36,289 nucleotides of DNA from Candidatus Vogelbacteria bacterium. GTDB taxonomy: Bacteria; Patescibacteriota; Minisyncoccia; Phycocordibacterales; UBA12445. The translations under genes and the position numbers were made by a program. Positions 25,637 through 33,852 of this stretch are shown here, in pieces; the first letter of the stretch is position 1, and each line of letters starts with the position of its first letter. The notes beneath the pieces were generated by a model. It ran no database searches and was not told where the DNA came from. It worked only from the letters and a program-made list of their open reading frames with translations. The DNA lies in assembly GCA_016201465.1 (NCBI GenBank), contig JACQCV010000016.1, positions 1 to 36,289 on the forward strand, in the 5' to 3' direction.

Positions 25637-25757
25637 GCGGGCGAAACAAATGAACTGCTTCATTTGTGTTGGGACTTGAATGTCGGAATCATGTTTTGCC
25701 GCAGCAAAACAGATGAGACAGTGCCCAGACCATACGCCAACGGCGGATGAGTCGAGG
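25637..25757 (+). other. tRNA-associated structured element, copy B (downstream of tRNA-Asp)
   Basis: Hairpin ACAAATGAA-CTGC-TTCATTTGT (25646-25667); P2 TTGGG (25669-25673)/CCCAG (25724-25728); P3 GTTTTGC (25693-25699)/GCAAAAC (25704-25710); CGCC-AAC-GGCG; AGTCGAGG (25750-25757). Confidence 0.75.
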
Positions 25758-25786
25758 AAAAGTATAACTTATGCTATATTTTACCC

Positions 25787-26751
25787 ATGGAAAGTTTTAA
25801 GCAACAACCCAAATCACCAGAGGCGAAAGAATCAGATGAGACCAACGAAGCAAAGATCGAGAAGGACTTTGTAGGGATGTCATCAGACAAGATAGAGCTT
25901 CTCGCTAGCCACTTAATGAGACCAGATGGCTTCATTAAGGCACTGATTGTAGGAAAGATTTTAACCTCGGAAGAAATTTCAAAAAAGATCGGCCATGGAT
26001 TTGCACGAACACACAGAGGGTATTATATGACCTTCCCAACACCGGATGAAAAAAATCAAACTTACCATGCAAGCAATGACTATGTTTCATTTAGTATAGG
26101 CGTGCCACAAACAATGTACACCAGGTCATCCTATGTAAGAGCAGAGTTAGGCGGTACAAGTCCCGGACTCGGTTTTATATTACCGGCTTCTGGATTATTA
26201 AATCAAAATCGAGTGACTCCAGGCTGGGGTATGTTTAAAATTGAAGAATCTTTGAAGGAAATCAAAAAAAGAAAGCTCATGAAAAACAATTTGATAAGTA
26301 TCGCGATCTTGTAGGATTTTTTGGTATGTCTTCAAAAGAAAAAGAAAAGTATGAGTGGCAGACCCCAAAAGAAGATTTCCTACCACTTACTAACTTGGCC
26401 AGAAAGGCTGGTAATTTGTATGGTGGCGATCAGGCTGAGGTAAATATGTGGCCTGAGAACAACACGCTTCCGCAAATTAACATCACTGAGACAATTATTC
26501 TCATACCTCTGTCCAAAAAGGAGGCACTCAAGAGACTCTTCGAAACCAAACGCAAAAAAATGGAAGTGTACGGAGATAAAATCAAAGAAACCTATGGTGT
26601 AGATGTTGACAATATTTCATTCGAAGATATTGAAAAAAGGTACGCAGGTAAAATCTACTGGTATCCACAAAGAAATATTAGCCTAGCCGTTAAGTACCTA
26701 ACCACACATCCAAAGAAAATAAAAGAGTTTTGCGCCGAGGCGAATGGTTAA
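25787..26751 (+). pseudogene. hypothetical gene split by an apparent -1 frameshift in a 7-A run (ORFs 25787-26314 and 26326-26751)
   Basis: Frame 1 ends in low-quality tail KLMKNNLISIAIL*; the -1 frame at AAAAAAAG (26264-26271) reads KKAHEKQFDKYRDLVGFFGMSSKEKEKYEWQTPKEDF..., continuous with the second ORF. Confidence 0.7.
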
Positions 26752-26832
26752 CTTCTCTTGCTTTTATTATCCAATCTGCTAATTTACACCTATCTAGAAA
26801 CATTGTACTTTGTAAAGCAAAAGGAGGTCGTT

Positions 26833-27039
26833 GTGAAATACCGAGTTACTTCTGGAAGGTTTGATGTTGCGCCGGAGCCAGTTGGTACTTTTGACGCCAC
26901 AGATGACGATGAGGCATTAAAGAAGTTCGAAAAGTACAAAGCAGCAAAATGTTACGAATGGGATAATCTCGTCCTTATACGTGTAGACCAGGAAGAAAAG
27001 ACAACCCGTATCGCTAGCCGAAACAACCAGGCCGACTAA
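26833..27039 (+). CDS. hypothetical small protein
   Basis: GTG start after AAAGGAGGTCGTT: VKYRVTSGRFDVAPEPVGTFDATDDDEALKKFEKYKAAK... Confidence 0.6.
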   Translation: MKYRVTSGRFDVAPEPVGTFDATDDDEALKKFEKYKAAKCYEWDNLVLIRVDQEEKTTRIASRNNQAD

Positions 27040-27050
27040 AACAAAAGTTC

Positions 27051-27082
27051 GCCGTAAACCCACCCGGGAGTGCGGCTTTTTT
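27051..27082 (+). terminator. putative intrinsic terminator
   Basis: GCCG...CGGC followed by TTTTTTC. Confidence 0.5.
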
Positions 27083-27111
27083 CTATTCAGTAAAGGTGGT
27101 AATATTAGCTC

Positions 27112-27927
27112 ATGGAAAAGCTCCCTTCTCGTTCAGAACCAATATCAAAAAAGATAGAATCTAAGACAATTAAAAATCTTGCCGAACCCATTACAAGCAT
27201 CATTGAAAAGATGAAGCAGAATATTGATACTGGAAAGTACTCTCTTATTATAGGAGACGATGCTTCGGGCAGAATTCCCTCTCTCGCAATTAGGGGTGTT
27301 ATAAATAAGGCATATGAGCAATCGGGAAGAGAGCCGATCGACACGCGTTTTTTGGCTCTGTATCCTCTTGTTGGCCTAACAAATTACAATAAGGCGTGGA
27401 AGTCACTTAGGTGGACTATAAATCCATTAAAATTATTTCAGAGGCTCGGTCAAGAGGAAAGTGAGATCAATCTGAAATTAGCAAAGGAAAAAATCAAAAA
27501 TGAATTCATTAAAAACCTGCCGAGCAATCTCACAAGAGACGGAAAAAGAGTTCTCATAGTTACTGAACTCATAAATACAGGAAGTTCACTAGCCCCACTA
27601 CTTGAAGCTTTGCGTGAATCAAATATTCCATTTGAAATAGCCACCTTAAACTTTATAGACTTCGGAACAGAAAGAAAACTACAAAAGGCTGGGGCAGAAA
27701 ATATTCATTTAGGAGGACAGCCATACATAGCAATCTCTCAGCAAAAGAATTTGAGTGGAGTAATAAAAGATCCTAATACATTCAAATTAAGTACGAAGCC
27801 ATATAAAACAGTCGGAGCAGAATCTAATTCTGATCAATTAAAAATACAGAGGGACCTAAATTCTGCAAGAACCGATGTTAAAAAACTCAGCGATTCAATC
27901 TATGCAGCCGTCTGGGATAAACAATAG
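27112..27927 (+). CDS. phosphoribosyltransferase-like protein
   Basis: VLIVTELINTGSSLAPLLEALRESNIPFEIATL resembles the PRPP-binding motif; IIGDDASGRIPSLAIRG. Confidence 0.65.
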   Translation: MEKLPSRSEPISKKIESKTIKNLAEPITSIIEKMKQNIDTGKYSLIIGDDASGRIPSLAIRGVINKAYEQSGREPIDTRFLALYPLVGLTNYNKAWKSLRWTINPLKLFQRLGQEESEINLKLAKEKIKNEFIKNLPSNLTRDGKRVLIVTELINTGSSLAPLLEALRESNIPFEIATLNFIDFGTERKLQKAGAENIHLGGQPYIAISQQKNLSGVIKDPNTFKLSTKPYKTVGAESNSDQLKIQRDLNSARTDVKKLSDSIYAAVWDKQ

Positions 27928-27952
27928 TTTTTGGTTATGCTAATATGGCGAT

Positions 27953-28366
27953 ATGCAAAAATACTATCTATATGTATCTTGGTTTGTGGCACTGGCCGCA
28001 ATGTTTGGGAGTTTGTATTTCAGTGAGATTTTAAAATTACCGCCATGTGTACTCTGTTGGTACCAAAGAATTCTGATGTATCCCTTAACTTTAATAATAC
28101 CTATTGCTATACTAAGCGACGACAAAAAAGTGTATCGATATGTTTTGCCAATGTCTATTCTAGGCATGGTAGTGGCCTTCTACCACTATCTTTTGTACAT
28201 AAAAATTATTCCTGACACGCTCGCGCCATGCTCAACTGGAGTCTCGTGCACAACTCGCCTTGTAGAGTGGTTTGGTTTCATCAATATTCCCCTACTATCA
28301 TTTATAGCCTTTACTTTAATCACTTTATTAATGGTAATTTATTCAAACAATAAAAATAATGAGTAA
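27953..28366 (+). CDS. DsbB-like disulfide bond formation protein
   Basis: Four TM segments; PPCVLCWYQRILMYPL; second Cys pair APCSTGVSCT. Confidence 0.88.
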   Translation: MQKYYLYVSWFVALAAMFGSLYFSEILKLPPCVLCWYQRILMYPLTLIIPIAILSDDKKVYRYVLPMSILGMVVAFYHYLLYIKIIPDTLAPCSTGVSCTTRLVEWFGFINIPLLSFIAFTLITLLMVIYSNNKNNE

Positions 28367-29006
28367 CGAAAATAAAATTGTTGCTGGTATCTGTTTATTC
28401 TTTTTTATAATTATTGCTTTTCTATTCTGGAAAGGTCCGAGCCTCGGCCAACCGACGACGACCGCCGTGAATTCCGATATCTTGGTCAAAGACTTAAGCC
28501 ACATGACTGGGAAAAAGGGTGCTAAGGTTACCGTAGTCGAATTTGGTGACTATCAATGTCCAGCTTGTGCAGCCGTTAATCCGGAAATAAAAAAACTTAC
28601 TGCCGTATATAAAACTAATCCGGAGTTCAACTTTGTCTTTAGAAACTTTCCTCTTTCTCAACATAAAAATGCAATCATCGCAGCCGAGGCTGCAGAATCT
28701 GCCGGAGCTCAAGGGAAATATTTTGAGATGGACAATCTATTGTATGAAAACCAACAAGAATGGGGCGAAAGCGCGGATCCGAAACCACTCCTTTCTAAAT
28801 ATGCAGCCGGTCTGGCGCTTGATATGTTAAAATTCCAAACCGACATGACGGCGCATACATTTGTTCCAGTCATCCAGGCAGACACAAACGATGGACAAAC
28901 AATTGGTATTGATCACACGCCCACTGTATATATAAACGGGACCGAACAAAGAGACCTACAATTTGAATCCATGAAAAAGGTTGTCGATGGATTACTTACT
29001 AAATAA
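28359..29006 (+). CDS. DsbA-like thioredoxin-fold protein, membrane-anchored
   Basis: N-terminal TM; VVEFGDYQCPACAAVNPEIKKL (CPAC); IDHTPTVYING cis-Pro. Confidence 0.9.
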   Translation: MSNENKIVAGICLFFFIIIAFLFWKGPSLGQPTTTAVNSDILVKDLSHMTGKKGAKVTVVEFGDYQCPACAAVNPEIKKLTAVYKTNPEFNFVFRNFPLSQHKNAIIAAEAAESAGAQGKYFEMDNLLYENQQEWGESADPKPLLSKYAAGLALDMLKFQTDMTAHTFVPVIQADTNDGQTIGIDHTPTVYINGTEQRDLQFESMKKVVDGLLTK

Positions 29007-29068
29007 ACAATAGAAGAAAAACTTCTTAGCGACTAAAAATCTATAATTGATTAATATATTTGAGGGCT

Positions 29069-29112
29069 AAAGCCTTATTATGAGACAATCATGATAAGGC
29101 TTTACTTTTTCT
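29069..29112 (+). terminator. intrinsic terminator
   Basis: AAAGCCTTATTATGA-GACAA-TCATGATAAGGCTTT followed by ACTTTTTCT. Confidence 0.75.
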
Positions 29113-29169
29113 GCAAAGGATGTATTATAAATTTCAGAACATCCAACCTAGCAAAAAGGACGGTAAACC

Positions 29170-29580
29170 ATGGGACAGATCTTTAATAGGCTCAAAAGAT
29201 TGGTTAAGATTAACATCAGAGCAGTCAGGGAGAACTATCTTCCAGACTCAGACTTCCTGAAAAGGCGCTGGGAGGCTGGTAACAGACTTCGAGAAAATCT
29301 CGGAAACAAATTTGAAGAGGGGCAAGAATGTGTTAAAGAGGCCTGGGATGATCTAACCACTAACGTGCCTTATTCTCTCAAGGTAAGTTACGACGTGTTA
29401 GAAGTACCTTTTGGATTGCCACTCAAAGACGTGCGTGATGCATGGATTAAAAAAATCCAAAAGCATCATCCGGATCGCTATCCCGAAGGCGAAGAACGTG
29501 AGAACGCAACAAAGAAGGCAGCTATTCTAAACGAGGCCTTTCAAAAAATCGAGAATTTTTTCACTAAAGGTAAAGTATAG
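29170..29580 (+). CDS. J-domain (DnaJ-like) protein, C-terminal J domain
   Basis: SYDVLEVPFGLPLKDVRDAWIKKIQKHHPDRYPEGEE...AILNEAFQKIENFF; HPD motif. Confidence 0.85.
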   Translation: MGQIFNRLKRLVKINIRAVRENYLPDSDFLKRRWEAGNRLRENLGNKFEEGQECVKEAWDDLTTNVPYSLKVSYDVLEVPFGLPLKDVRDAWIKKIQKHHPDRYPEGEERENATKKAAILNEAFQKIENFFTKGKV

Positions 29581-29585
29581 CTATG

Positions 29586-29609
29586 CCACCCCTAATCGGG
29601 TGGATTTTT
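29586..29609 (+). terminator. intrinsic terminator
   Basis: CCACCC-CTAATC-GGGTGG followed by ATTTTTG. Confidence 0.7.
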
Positions 29610-29619
29610 GTTCTACTTG

Positions 29620-29691
29620 TTGCGGAGGCCCGAATTGCACGGGCGCACTCCAGGTTATGAGCCTGGCGAGGTACTACTCCTCTACTCCGCG
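29620..29691 (-). tRNA. initiator tRNA-fMet (anticodon CAT), divergent
   Basis: C1:A72 mismatch (CGCGGAG/CTCCGCA), CCAGG-CTCATAA-CCTGG anticodon arm, D arm GAGG-AGTAGTA-CCTC, T arm CGGGC-type stem with loop TGCAATT. Confidence 0.8.
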
Positions 29692-29752
29692 ATATTGACT
29701 CAAACTTATTGAGCCCTCGTAGTATAACCCAATCTCTATAACAAGCGCAAGT

Positions 29753-29893
29753 TTATTTACCATCGACAACACCCGCAGTCACGTCCTTCTGCATTTTTAC
29801 ACTAGAAACAAAGGTTACAATCGCAACCCCCAAAAAGACCATTACCATAAACTGAAAAGCCATTTTAAGGAAGTCTTTATCGAAAAAACTCAT
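29753..29893 (-). CDS. 46-aa single-TM small membrane protein (not in the ORF track)
   Basis: ATG at 29893: MSFFDKDFLKMAFQFMVMVFLGVAIVTFVSSVKMQKDVTAGVVDGK*. Confidence 0.5.
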   Translation of the reverse strand: MSFFDKDFLKMAFQFMVMVFLGVAIVTFVSSVKMQKDVTAGVVDGK

Positions 29894-29959
29894 AGTTACA
29901 TTCTAACATAATCGATATATAATATTAACAGAGTTGAACTTTAACAAAGGAGGTGGCAA

Positions 29960-30535
29960 ATGAATAGCAAGGGCAGAGTCAACTGGACTAAAATATTTAA
30001 GAAAGCAAAAGATAAACTTCTTAAAAAAGCCCGCAAGCAACCAAGGCTGAAAGACGGCCGAGACGATCCATATTGGTACGATTACAATTGCGATAGCCTA
30101 TCAGATTTAAAGAAAACCGGAAGAGGTAATTGCGTCGCGTGGAGCGACTTTACAGTCGAATTGGCTCGAAGATACAGTCTCAAAGCTCGAAGCATAAACA
30201 TCGCTGACCGTGGAGACAAATCTGGAAAAAAAGATTCCCACCAGATATCTATTATTTACGATTTTGATGGAACGATTTGGTACCAGAGCTGTATCAGACT
30301 AAGAAAATTGTATAAACTAAAAGGAGTTGAAAATCCTAAGAAAACCCACAAGCTACTATGCCAAATGGGAGCAAAGGACTGCGATTGGAAGGTGGGAGCA
30401 GTTATTGTTCTAACAGCAATTGGCGTCATAAAAACAAAAGCGGCAAATATTCGTTTGCCGCTCTTTTTTATACCTAAAACGCGTCTTCGAGTTTGTTCAA
30501 AATCTTCTTATGAGAATAATCCAGTATATCTCTGA
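29960..30535 (+). CDS. hypothetical protein, possible transglutaminase-like Cys/His core
   Basis: GRGNCVAWSDFTVELARRYSLKARSINI...DSHQISIIYDFDGTIWYQS; AAGGAGG RBS. 3' end overlaps a terminator hairpin, so the true C-terminus is uncertain. Confidence 0.5.
   Translation: MNSKGRVNWTKIFKKAKDKLLKKARKQPRLKDGRDDPYWYDYNCDSLSDLKKTGRGNCVAWSDFTVELARRYSLKARSINIADRGDKSGKKDSHQISIIYDFDGTIWYQSCIRLRKLYKLKGVENPKKTHKLLCQMGAKDCDWKVGAVIVLTAIGVIKTKAANIRLPLFFIPKTRLRVCSKSSYENNPVYL
30440..30471 (+). terminator. strong intrinsic terminator
   Basis: AGCGGCAAA-TATTCG-TTTGCCGCT followed by CTTTTTTA. Confidence 0.8.
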
Positions 30536-31076
30536 TGAATTTATCACAGACACTAACCCTATAACGAAAATCATCCGTTTCAAAAACCCCATAAGACAGC
30601 TCTCTGCCGATCTCAGCCTCCATAGATTTGATTGTTTTCTCAATTGTACTTTTTCTGAGTTCATCACCGACAATCAGTAAATCGGCCCTGCTATCCTCAT
30701 CGTTTATAAAGATTCCAGCTGTAATTATCACCTTAACCCTACCAGAACCTTTTAATCTTCTAATAATTTCCTCTTTCTTGAATAGCTCAGTGTTAAACAA
30801 AAGCTGTTTCAGAGCCGCCAAAAACGGAAACGCAGTATTCAAAAACCACGCACTGACACTAATCTTTCTTTTTCTACTTCCCTCCACGTGCAGAGTTTTT
30901 TGTTTTATAAGACCAACCTCGTGCAAAACATTTAACTCTCTCTTGCCAGGTGCCTGAAACACTTTACTTCTCTCCAACACCTCTTTGGTAGTGAAAGACG
31001 CATTAGCATTCAGTATAAAAAGCCTCATTATTTTAACCCTATCTCCACTCCCAAATAATTTAGATAAAACTTCCAT
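30474..31076 (-). CDS. winged-helix regulator with possible nucleotidyltransferase-like C-terminal domain
   Basis: MEVLSKLFGSGDRVKIMRLFILNANASFTTKEVLERSKV...VGLIKQKTL; RADLLIVGDEL. Start at internal ATG 31076. Confidence 0.65.
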   Translation of the reverse strand: MEVLSKLFGSGDRVKIMRLFILNANASFTTKEVLERSKVFQAPGKRELNVLHEVGLIKQKTLHVEGSRKRKISVSAWFLNTAFPFLAALKQLLFNTELFKKEEIIRRLKGSGRVKVIITAGIFINDEDSRADLLIVGDELRKSTIEKTIKSMEAEIGRELSYGVFETDDFRYRVSVCDKFIRDILDYSHKKILNKLEDAF

Positions 31077-31140
31077 ATATAGCTCGATTTTAGCAAATCG
31101 ATAGCATGGCAACAAGAAAAAAAACATTAGAAACTTTCAT

Positions 31141-31169
31141 TTGACATTTAACAAAACATAGCGTAATAT
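31141..31169 (+). promoter_or_regulatory. putative promoter (TTGACA-N17-TAATAT)
   Basis: TTGACA 31141-31146 and TAATAT 31164-31169 upstream of the APC permease. Confidence 0.55.
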
Positions 31170-31238
31170 GTCGCGATAAACCGTACTTTGAAAACAATTT
31201 AGATCTTAGGTCCCGTACTGGGACAGGAGGCCACCGTC

Positions 31239-33092
31239 ATGTGGAAAAAAGTCAGGTCATTCATTTTCGGCCAGTCAATGGCGACCAGAACAGCGCACCA
31301 TGAAAGGATCGGTGTGGCTCATGCGGTGCCGGTCTTTGGCTCAGATGCACTATCATCAACTGCTTACGCGACTCAGGAAATCTTACTCGCATTGGCGGTT
31401 GGCGGAACCCACACATTCAGCCTAGCTCTACCAATTGCCATTGCTATCTGCCTGCTCATTTTAATCGTGACTATCTCATATAGGCAGGTAGTTGAGGCTT
31501 ACCCTCAAGGAGGCGGCGTCTACAACGTTGCAAAGGCTAATCTTTGGCCAATTTTCGCACTTCTAGGCGCAACATCACTATTGATAGACTATTTCCTCAC
31601 GCCTGCGGTATCGATTTCTGCTGGTGTTGAAGAGATAACATCGGCATTTCCAAACCTCTCTGACCACAGAGTATCCATCTGTCTCTTACTTCTTGGCTTT
31701 CTTGGATGGCTAAACAAGAGAGGCATTAGAGAAGCCGGAATGTTCATAGCTATACCAGTCTACGCATTCATCACGGCGTTCATGGCTATGCTAGCTTATG
31801 GAATGTGGCTCATCTACGTTGGGCACCTACCAGTACTGAACGTAATTGTTGCTCAACCAAATACTAGTAACGGCTTAGGTAAGCTTACAATAAGTGTGCT
31901 TCTAATCTTGAGAGCGTTCGCGGCCGGATGTACTGCACTGACAGGCATCGAGGCAGTTTCGAACGGTGTTGGGGTTATGAAAGTCCCCCAATCCAAGAAC
32001 GCGGCTACGACCATGCTCATCATGGCAATGCTACTATCTAGCATGTTCTTGGGGCTAACGGTATTATCACAAGCAATGCACGTACTACCATCTGACAACG
32101 AAACAGTAATATCACAGGTTGCTGGCGCGTTGTTTGGGCATGGTTATTTCTACATGACGATCATCTCAACAGTGGTAATGATTCTTATCTTGGCGGCCAA
32201 CGCACCCTTTGTTGATCTCCCCAGAGTTCAGTCACAACTGGCTGCAGATAAGTACCTTCCAAGTCAATTCATGTACCTCGGCCCAAGACTCGTCTACGAT
32301 AACGGAATCAACGTTTTGATGATATGTGCCGGTACACTTATGGTGATTTTTGGCGGCAGAGTCCACCCTCTAATCCCGCAATACTCAGTAATGGTATTCA
32401 TCGGGTTCTCCATCACACAACTTGGGATGTGCTTCCACTGGAAGAATGAGCCAGGAGAAGTTAGCTTTCGTTGGCTTCGTCTCGCAATCAATGCCATCGG
32501 TTGTGTTATCACAACTATTGTTTTTGGAGTAGTATTAGTTACCAAGTTCATGGATGGAGCTTGGGTATTACTTCCAGCAACCAGCCTCGTCGTGTGGCTA
32601 ATGATTAAGATCAAGAGCCATTACATAATGATTGAGAAGTTGCTTACGCTTAGGGGTAAGGAAAAAGAGATTGAAGTACACAAAACGATCGCAATCTTGG
32701 TCTCCAAGGTAAACCGATCATCAATACACGCCCTCGAAAGCGCCAAGCGACTTAATCCCAGAAAGATCATCGCTCTTCATTTGGCCTTTGACGAAGAAGA
32801 GGGTGAGACTGTCCGAAAGCAATGGCAGAAAGCAACCGGCACGGACTTGAGAGTGATGACATCCCAATATCGGGAAATCGAAGAGCCAATCATTGAAGAG
32901 TTGAAAAAAATTGATGCGGAATACAGTGACGATCGTCTTTATGTAATGTTTGCTCAGATCATTACTGAGCATTGGTACGAGCATCTTCTTCATGGACAGA
33001 ATGTAGCAAACATCCACAAGGCTATCGAAAGAGATCCGGATCTAAACCCGGAAATCATCTTCGATGACTTCAAGGTTGGCGCACGTACATAA
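31239..33092 (+). CDS. APC-superfamily (amino-acid-permease-like) transporter with C-terminal cytosolic domain
   Basis: HHERIGVAHAVPVFGSDALSSTAYATQEILLALAVGG; about 12 hydrophobic segments; soluble C-terminal part after residue ~470. Confidence 0.88.
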   Translation: MWKKVRSFIFGQSMATRTAHHERIGVAHAVPVFGSDALSSTAYATQEILLALAVGGTHTFSLALPIAIAICLLILIVTISYRQVVEAYPQGGGVYNVAKANLWPIFALLGATSLLIDYFLTPAVSISAGVEEITSAFPNLSDHRVSICLLLLGFLGWLNKRGIREAGMFIAIPVYAFITAFMAMLAYGMWLIYVGHLPVLNVIVAQPNTSNGLGKLTISVLLILRAFAAGCTALTGIEAVSNGVGVMKVPQSKNAATTMLIMAMLLSSMFLGLTVLSQAMHVLPSDNETVISQVAGALFGHGYFYMTIISTVVMILILAANAPFVDLPRVQSQLAADKYLPSQFMYLGPRLVYDNGINVLMICAGTLMVIFGGRVHPLIPQYSVMVFIGFSITQLGMCFHWKNEPGEVSFRWLRLAINAIGCVITTIVFGVVLVTKFMDGAWVLLPATSLVVWLMIKIKSHYIMIEKLLTLRGKEKEIEVHKTIAILVSKVNRSSIHALESAKRLNPRKIIALHLAFDEEEGETVRKQWQKATGTDLRVMTSQYREIEEPIIEELKKIDAEYSDDRLYVMFAQIITEHWYEHLLHGQNVANIHKAIERDPDLNPEIIFDDFKVGART

Positions 33093-33139
33093 TAACAAAA
33101 ACCTGCTTGCCAGCACCTGAGGCCACAAGCAATAGCAGG

Positions 33140-33179
33140 AAGGCCACCCCGACGCGACGTCGGAGTGGCCTTTTTTTAT
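33140..33179 (+). terminator. intrinsic terminator
   Basis: GGCCACCCCGAC-GCGAC-GTCGGAGTGGCC followed by TTTTTTTATT. Confidence 0.85.
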
Positions 33180-33242
33180 TAAAACAAGGAAACCGATCTC
33201 TTTTAGAAACCGGTTTCCTTATACTTAAACTCTCCCCTTATA

Positions 33243-33638
33243 CTATTTTAGCGTCACCTTTCCACCAGCCTCTTCGATCTTCTTCTTCAACTCTTCAGCG
33301 GCGGCCTTGTCTACCCCCTCCTTCAACATAGCAGGGGCCTTATCCACAATGTCCTTAGCCTCTTTTAGACCAAGTCCCATAATATCCTTAACAGCCTTAA
33401 TGACTTGAATTTTCTGCTCACCAACGGCAGTCAACTCAACATTGAACGAAGACTTCTCCTCCGCAGCAGCTCCACCTGCTGCGGCGGGACCAGCAGCTAC
33501 AACAGTGGTAGCAGCCGAAACTCCAAACTTTGCCTCTAACAAGTGAACCAACTCAGAGAGCTCAATGACACTCATGGTCTCAATCTTTGAAACCAGGTCC
33601 TTGAACTTCTCTGGAATTACTACATCTTTATTTTCCAT
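33243..33638 (-). CDS. rplL: 50S ribosomal protein L7/L12
   Basis: KFGVSAAT...; [72 protein letters not shown]. Confidence 0.97.
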   Translation of the reverse strand: MENKDVVIPEKFKDLVSKIETMSVIELSELVHLLEAKFGVSAATTVVAAGPAAAGGAAAEEKSSFNVELTAVGEQKIQVIKAVKDIMGLGLKEAKDIVDKAPAMLKEGVDKAAAEELKKKIEEAGGKVTLK

Positions 33639-33665
33639 AATAATAAATTATCCTTGGTAATGAGG

Positions 33666-33848
33666 TACGTAGAAAATAAATTTTTTAAATTGCGTAGTGG
33701 GCAGAATTAGTTCGGATTTGCAATGGTCTGGCCGAGCCTGCCTGTCGGCAGACAGGTCTACCGGCAGGTAGACGAAGAAGAACCAAGGACCTTGTAAATT
33801 CGAAGCTAATGGAGCCCTGCAATTTTAAAAATTTAATTTTCGAAGTAC
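33666..33848 (-). repeat. long imperfect inverted repeat filling the rplJ-rplL intergenic region, with a nested CCTGCCTGTCGGCAGACAGG-type palindrome
   Basis: GTACGTAGAAAATAAATTTTTTAAATTGC...ATTAGTTCGGATTTGCAATGGTC (33666-33727) pairs with GGACCTTGTAAATTCGAAGCTAAT...GCAATTTTAAAAATTTAATTTTCGAAGTAC (33787-33848). Confidence 0.75.
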
Positions 33849-33852
33849 AATG

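Noticed and set aside
27953-29006. DsbB/DsbA pair as unusual
   Set aside because: Ordinary disulfide-formation pair with expected motifs; no novelty visible.
31210-31224. GTCCC-GTACT-GGGAC hairpin upstream of the APC permease RBS as a riboswitch
   Set aside because: Only a 5-bp stem with no conserved riboswitch core that I recognise.
33738-33775. CRISPR-like repetition around CCTGCCTGTCGGCAGACAGGTCTACCGGCAGGTAG
   Set aside because: No regular repeat-spacer periodicity; these are nested palindromes inside the larger rplJ-rplL inverted repeat.
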